A stretch of 64,000 nucleotides of DNA from Candidatus Iainarchaeum sp. (GTDB lineage Archaea > Iainarchaeota > Iainarchaeia > Iainarchaeales > DTGL01). Shown piece by piece: positions 60,968 to 64,000 of this stretch. The notes under the pieces are model-generated. The model had not been told where the DNA came from and ran no database searches. It worked only from the letters and a program-made list of their open reading frames with translations. The stretch's first letter is position 1, and every line of letters begins with the position of its first letter. Both the position numbers and the translations under genes were made by a program. The stretch is from positions 1-64,000 of the forward strand of contig JAOAJX010000005.1 of NCBI GenBank assembly GCA_026413945.1, given 5' to 3'.

Positions 60968-62794
60968 TTAAGAGCTTAATTTTTTGCTTCTTCTAACTAA
61001 TGTTAAAACAATTAAAGAAACTATTAATACAAGGGCAAAATTTATTTCTGGGGCAGTACTGCTTTTTAAAATCTTGGCTTCCAAAACACTGAATGAGGCA
61101 CTCTTTGTGCATTCTGCGCCACCGCAATTCTTTAAGCTTGCAATTACCTCATATTCACCAATTTCTGTTAATGGTCCGTAGCTAGTATGTGTGCCACAAG
61201 TAATATTTTGTATAGTTGTGGCTTGATGCCCTTTCCTAACTATAATATCGACTGTTCGCGTTCCTGAGCAATCGACAAATATTGTGGTGTTTTCCCCTTG
61301 TGTGACATTTTCTACTCCGAGGGCTGTTATTCCCTTAAATGAATAGACATATATTGTTCTGCTAGATTCACTAGAAGCTCCGTACTCATCAGTTGCCCTT
61401 AGTTTTACTGTATAAGTACCAACGTCATTGTAAGTGTGTGCGGCATTTTTTCCATCTTTTTTTATTCCATTGCCGAAATCCCATTCATATGTGGCAAAAT
61501 GGCCATCTTTTTCAGGTTCTTCAACATATAATGAAATCCTTAAAGGCGCTTTACCTTCAACCGGCTCAACAATGAATTTAGCACTAGGGGGGGTATTTTT
61601 TACAGTAACGCTTTTCACCTGCATTGATGACATTGGGGTTGAGCCAAGCCCAGAATCTTTCACAGTTAGCTTTACATTGAAAGTTACTTCTTCTGGTATT
61701 GGCTTTTTTGTATAAGTGTGCTTCACCTTTTTTCCATTAGCTATACTGCCGTCGCCAAAATCCCATTCATATTTTGCAACATAGTCACCCAAGCCAATGT
61801 CAGGGTCGCTTGAACAGCTAGCATCAAAAATAAATTCAGTTACTCCAACAATACCTTCTTCAGGCATAATATCGAAACAGGCGTTTGGTGGCCAATTTTT
61901 CGAAACAACATTTAGCAATATTTCTGTGGAATCTGTTAATCCAGCAGCGTCAGACACTACCAGCTTAACTATATAAGAACCCTCTTTCATAAATGACTTT
62001 GTTACAGTAGTCCCTGCTGCTGAGCCAAAATCGCCGAAGTCCCATTTGCAGATAATATCTGTAGCTTCCGGATCATGGCTTTCGCTACAGTCAAAAATAA
62101 CACTTTGCCCAACAGAAATCTCGACATTTCTACCGCTTATGAAAGGAATTGTTTTTATAACTGCTTTTGGATTGCAATTGCCAATTCCTTGTATTTCTGA
62201 ACAACCATATGGACAATCATATATATCACACCTAGTGTTTATTATCCTCGAGTTACACTTGCCAACATTGCAGTAACCTTCGACTTTTGTTCCATATTTG
62301 ATTTTTTGAGTTTTAGTTTTTCCTTGTGCAACACATTTCCATTCTCCACATTCAGTTGTTTTGCTCAATCTGTTGCAATCTTCTTTTTCATTGAGCCACC
62401 CATTGCAGCTGTCGTAGACCCAGACATCTGATTTTTCAGTGCAGTTATTTTCATCACAGATAATTCTGTTATAGCACTTTGGCTCTTGTTTACATGCGCT
62501 AAAGACAAATGGGCTAACATTCAAAATCTTTGCATTACAATTACAAATTATTGGTTTATAACACGGAATACAATTGCTATTTGGTGTGCAGAGAGCATCG
62601 CACGAACCATCACTCAAACTTACACAGTAATTTGCAACTTCACATTCACAAAAATCTTTGCAGAATGCATTGCAAGCAGCTTCTGCCTTAGATTTTGCCA
62701 CAACCATGTCACCGAAACAAACTTGCATCTGAGCTGCTAAAGAGCCAATCGAAAATAGAATGAAAAATAAGAAGATTTTCTTTAAAGATTTCAT
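60968..62794 (-). CDS. PKD surface protein with C-terminal membrane/sorting segment (608 aa)
   Basis: Signal peptide (KKIFLFFILFSIGSLAAQ) and a Cys-dense N-terminal ~180 residues. Three PKD domains follow (CKWDFGDFG, YEWDFGDGS, YEWDFGNG), then a beta domain with paired Cys (GVENVTQGENTTIFVDCSG...CGGAECTKSASF). The end APEINFALVLIVSLIVLTLVRRSKKLSS reads, in parts, as a short polar motif, a membrane helix and basic residues, like archaeal sorting signals. It shares these end modules with the truncated protein at the right edge. Confidence 0.9.
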   Translation of the reverse strand: MKSLKKIFLFFILFSIGSLAAQMQVCFGDMVVAKSKAEAACNAFCKDFCECEVANYCVSLSDGSCDALCTPNSNCIPCYKPIICNCNAKILNVSPFVFSACKQEPKCYNRIICDENNCTEKSDVWVYDSCNGWLNEKEDCNRLSKTTECGEWKCVAQGKTKTQKIKYGTKVEGYCNVGKCNSRIINTRCDIYDCPYGCSEIQGIGNCNPKAVIKTIPFISGRNVEISVGQSVIFDCSESHDPEATDIICKWDFGDFGSAAGTTVTKSFMKEGSYIVKLVVSDAAGLTDSTEILLNVVSKNWPPNACFDIMPEEGIVGVTEFIFDASCSSDPDIGLGDYVAKYEWDFGDGSIANGKKVKHTYTKKPIPEEVTFNVKLTVKDSGLGSTPMSSMQVKSVTVKNTPPSAKFIVEPVEGKAPLRISLYVEEPEKDGHFATYEWDFGNGIKKDGKNAAHTYNDVGTYTVKLRATDEYGASSESSRTIYVYSFKGITALGVENVTQGENTTIFVDCSGTRTVDIIVRKGHQATTIQNITCGTHTSYGPLTEIGEYEVIASLKNCGGAECTKSASFSVLEAKILKSSTAPEINFALVLIVSLIVLTLVRRSKKLSS

Positions 62795-62866
62795 AGTGGC
62801 CCCTTTAGTGCTCTTTCACCTTGAGATTTGCCAATAAAAACAATATATGTTGTTATTTTAATAATT

Positions 62867-63364
62867 ATGCTAATAATATTTTTTGGTTTTATGCAGCTGC
62901 CTGTAAAATTGATTAAGCTTTCTTTGCTGGGGGCTTTTGCATTTCTATTAACTTTTTTTGCCATATTAACTTTTTTTGGCACATCACAAGGGCAAGAGCG
63001 GCAGACAAAGCAAATTGTTTCATCTGAGAAGGTTAAAATATTTGATGTTTCTGTTGTAATAGAAAATGGTGGTTTTTCACAAAATAAAATAGAGTTAGCA
63101 GAGAATAGCCTTTCAAGAATTGTTATTTTTAACAAAGATTTGAATAAAACACACCAACTTGTGCTTATATTACCTTACGCTGACGGCAGAAACTCACTTG
63201 TTGAAAGGCGTTCGGTAAAAGCAGGTAGCAAAGAAAAGTTTCTTATTTTAAATAAGCCAGGTAAAAGTGAAGAGCCACGAGATAATAATCCGCTCGATAT
63301 TTTTATAATTTCCTGCCTTAGCTGCGCTAGTAATACAACACTAACATTAACTTCAGCAAAATAA
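62867..63364 (+). CDS. Membrane protein with cupredoxin-like domain (hypothetical)
   Basis: About 165 aa from ATG 62867; a TATA-like run lies ~23 bases upstream, fitting leaderless expression. The track's TTG 62828 lacks a Shine-Dalgarno motif. One or two hydrophobic segments (LLGAFAFLLTFFAILTFFG) lead to an exposed domain with FSQNKIELAENSLSRIVIFNKD, KTHQLVL, VKAGSKEKFLI and ISCLSC. This order resembles cupredoxins, but only a His and Cys of the copper site can be matched. The label is tentative. Confidence 0.6.
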   Translation: MLIIFFGFMQLPVKLIKLSLLGAFAFLLTFFAILTFFGTSQGQERQTKQIVSSEKVKIFDVSVVIENGGFSQNKIELAENSLSRIVIFNKDLNKTHQLVLILPYADGRNSLVERRSVKAGSKEKFLILNKPGKSEEPRDNNPLDIFIISCLSCASNTTLTLTSAK

Positions 63365-63401
63365 CAAATGGACTCTTTTTTAGCCTGTAAGCAGCAAATC
63401 A

Positions 63402-64000
63402 TCATTTGCCAAATTCTTTACTGTTGCCACAAGACCTAGCCAAAATCAGTACAATCATAGCTATTGCAACAATTGCAATAATATTTGTCTCCGAAGCTTC
63501 AACTTGGGCTTCTTCATAAACATTAAACGAAGTTGTTTTGCTGCATTCCATCCCTGAGCAATCAGCAGAATCCGCAATAACTGTTGCTTTATATACTCCA
63601 GCCTCAGTCAAGTAGTTGCCTGGTATTGTTGATACCGAACCATTTGTGCTGCATGGCACGCCACCAGGATAGTTTCTTGTTGCACCATTTGGTGCTTCAA
63701 TTATAAGTTGGTGATTTTGGCCTTCCAACCCTTCTGTACAGCGCACAGTTATGACTGTATCTGTTCTAACTTTTGTATTCCTCACCCTTACGTCCGTTAT
63801 CGCCTTCATCGTGTAGACTAGTATGTCAAGATTATAGATGGTTTCCCCACCAAACCCATCAGTGACTATTAACCTTGGATAATAATTCCTTGGGTCATTA
63901 TATATGTGTATATTCTCACAACCACTAGCTGAGGTGCCATCATCAAAGTTCCAATCACAATTCACATTATGTCCGTCGTCATCTTTTGCAATTGCTTTGA
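63402..64000 (-). CDS. PKD surface protein, C-terminal part (5' truncated by window)
   Basis: The frame runs open to the right edge; the track's start is only the first in-frame GTG. It shows the end of a PKD domain (CDWNFDDGTSASGCENI), then an Ig-like domain closely related to that of the 608-aa protein (TVRCTEG, SADCSGMECSKTTSFNV). It ends with SETNIIAIVAIAMIVLILAR and a polar tail. The shared layout suggests paralogues on either side of the small membrane protein. Confidence 0.85.
   Translation of the reverse strand, partial: KAIAKDDDGHNVNCDWNFDDGTSASGCENIHIYNDPRNYYPRLIVTDGFGGETIYNLDILVYTMKAITDVRVRNTKVRTDTVITVRCTEGLEGQNHQLIIEAPNGATRNYPGGVPCSTNGSVSTIPGNYLTEAGVYKATVIADSADCSGMECSKTTSFNVYEEAQVEASETNIIAIVAIAMIVLILARSCGNSKEFGK

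Noticed and set aside
1-64000. CRISPR arrays, insertion sequences, prophage or integrated plasmid
   Set aside because: No regularly spaced repeats, transposase, integrase or long terminal inverted repeats were seen. The 84-aa ORF family sometimes lies near mobile genes but nothing else here supports that.

Overview
The window is a stretch of an AT-rich archaeal chromosome, almost fully coding. The archaeal assignment is direct: a D-family DNA polymerase (both subunits), Orc1/Cdc6, Hel308, archaeal/eukaryotic-type ribosomal proteins (eS1, eS4, eS6, eS24, eS28, eS31, eL8, eL14, eL18, eL19, eL24, eL32, eL34), RNA polymerase subunits RpoD, RpoE and RpoN, aIF1, aIF2-gamma and aIF5B, KEOPS subunits, and CarS for ether-lipid synthesis. 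PolD excludes most Crenarchaeota. An AT-rich genome with tight gene overlaps, small proteins and large PKD-type surface proteins suggests a DPANN-type lineage (Diapherotrites or Micrarchaeota-like), but that placement is inference and was not tested by phylogeny.

Layout. 1-13.3 kb: cell-surface block on the plus strand. It has the end of a Cys-repeat membrane protein, a small conserved protein, Hel308, and two giant surface proteins (about 1685 and 1549 aa) with PKD, carboxypeptidase-regulatory-like and FlgD-Ig-like modules. 13.3-20.3 kb: replication and division, with orc1/cdc6 divergent from sepF, then UPF0147-DP1-DP2 on the minus strand. 20.4-27.5 kb, plus strand: secF-secD-bud32, rps15-small ORF-rps3ae-DUF92, carS, an archaeosortase-family peptidase and a membrane protein. 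27.5-35.4 kb, minus strand: kae1-eS31-eS24-spt4-rpoE-PIN-aIF2gamma-eS6-aIF5B-dut-ndk-eL24-eS28-eL8. 35.5-38.9 kb: gltX, a TrmB-like regulator and a MEMO1 protein. 38.9-58.4 kb: the merged S10/spc/alpha/L13 ribosomal superoperon on the minus strand, starting at uL3 and ending at uS2, with secY, an EMC3-like insertase, cmk, Rpp29, aIF1, rpoD, rpoN and an intron-containing tRNA-Leu inside it. 58.5-64 kb: a membrane protein, RtcB, a PKD surface protein, a small membrane protein and the end of another PKD surface protein.

How the genes work together. Most of the window is the translation and transcription core. RtcB is the ligase expected to join the exons of the intron-bearing tRNA-Leu. Bud32 and Kae1 are separate genes, and a 47-codon ORF sits where many archaea carry the KEOPS subunit Pcc1. 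SecY, SecDF and the EMC3-like insertase provide the route by which the large surface proteins leave the cell. The archaeosortase-family gene and two surface proteins ending in a short motif, a membrane segment and basic residues could form a sorting system.

Recurrent features. Start sites usually follow a GGTGA-type Shine-Dalgarno motif by a few bases, and many starts appear to be TTG; the ORF track often extends the N-terminus by using the GTG inside that motif. Structured leaders are visible upstream of uS15 and of the uL3 superoperon. No rRNA, CRISPR array, insertion sequence, intein or prophage was seen. No gene-free stretch exceeds 300 bases; the longest are about 100-170 bases.
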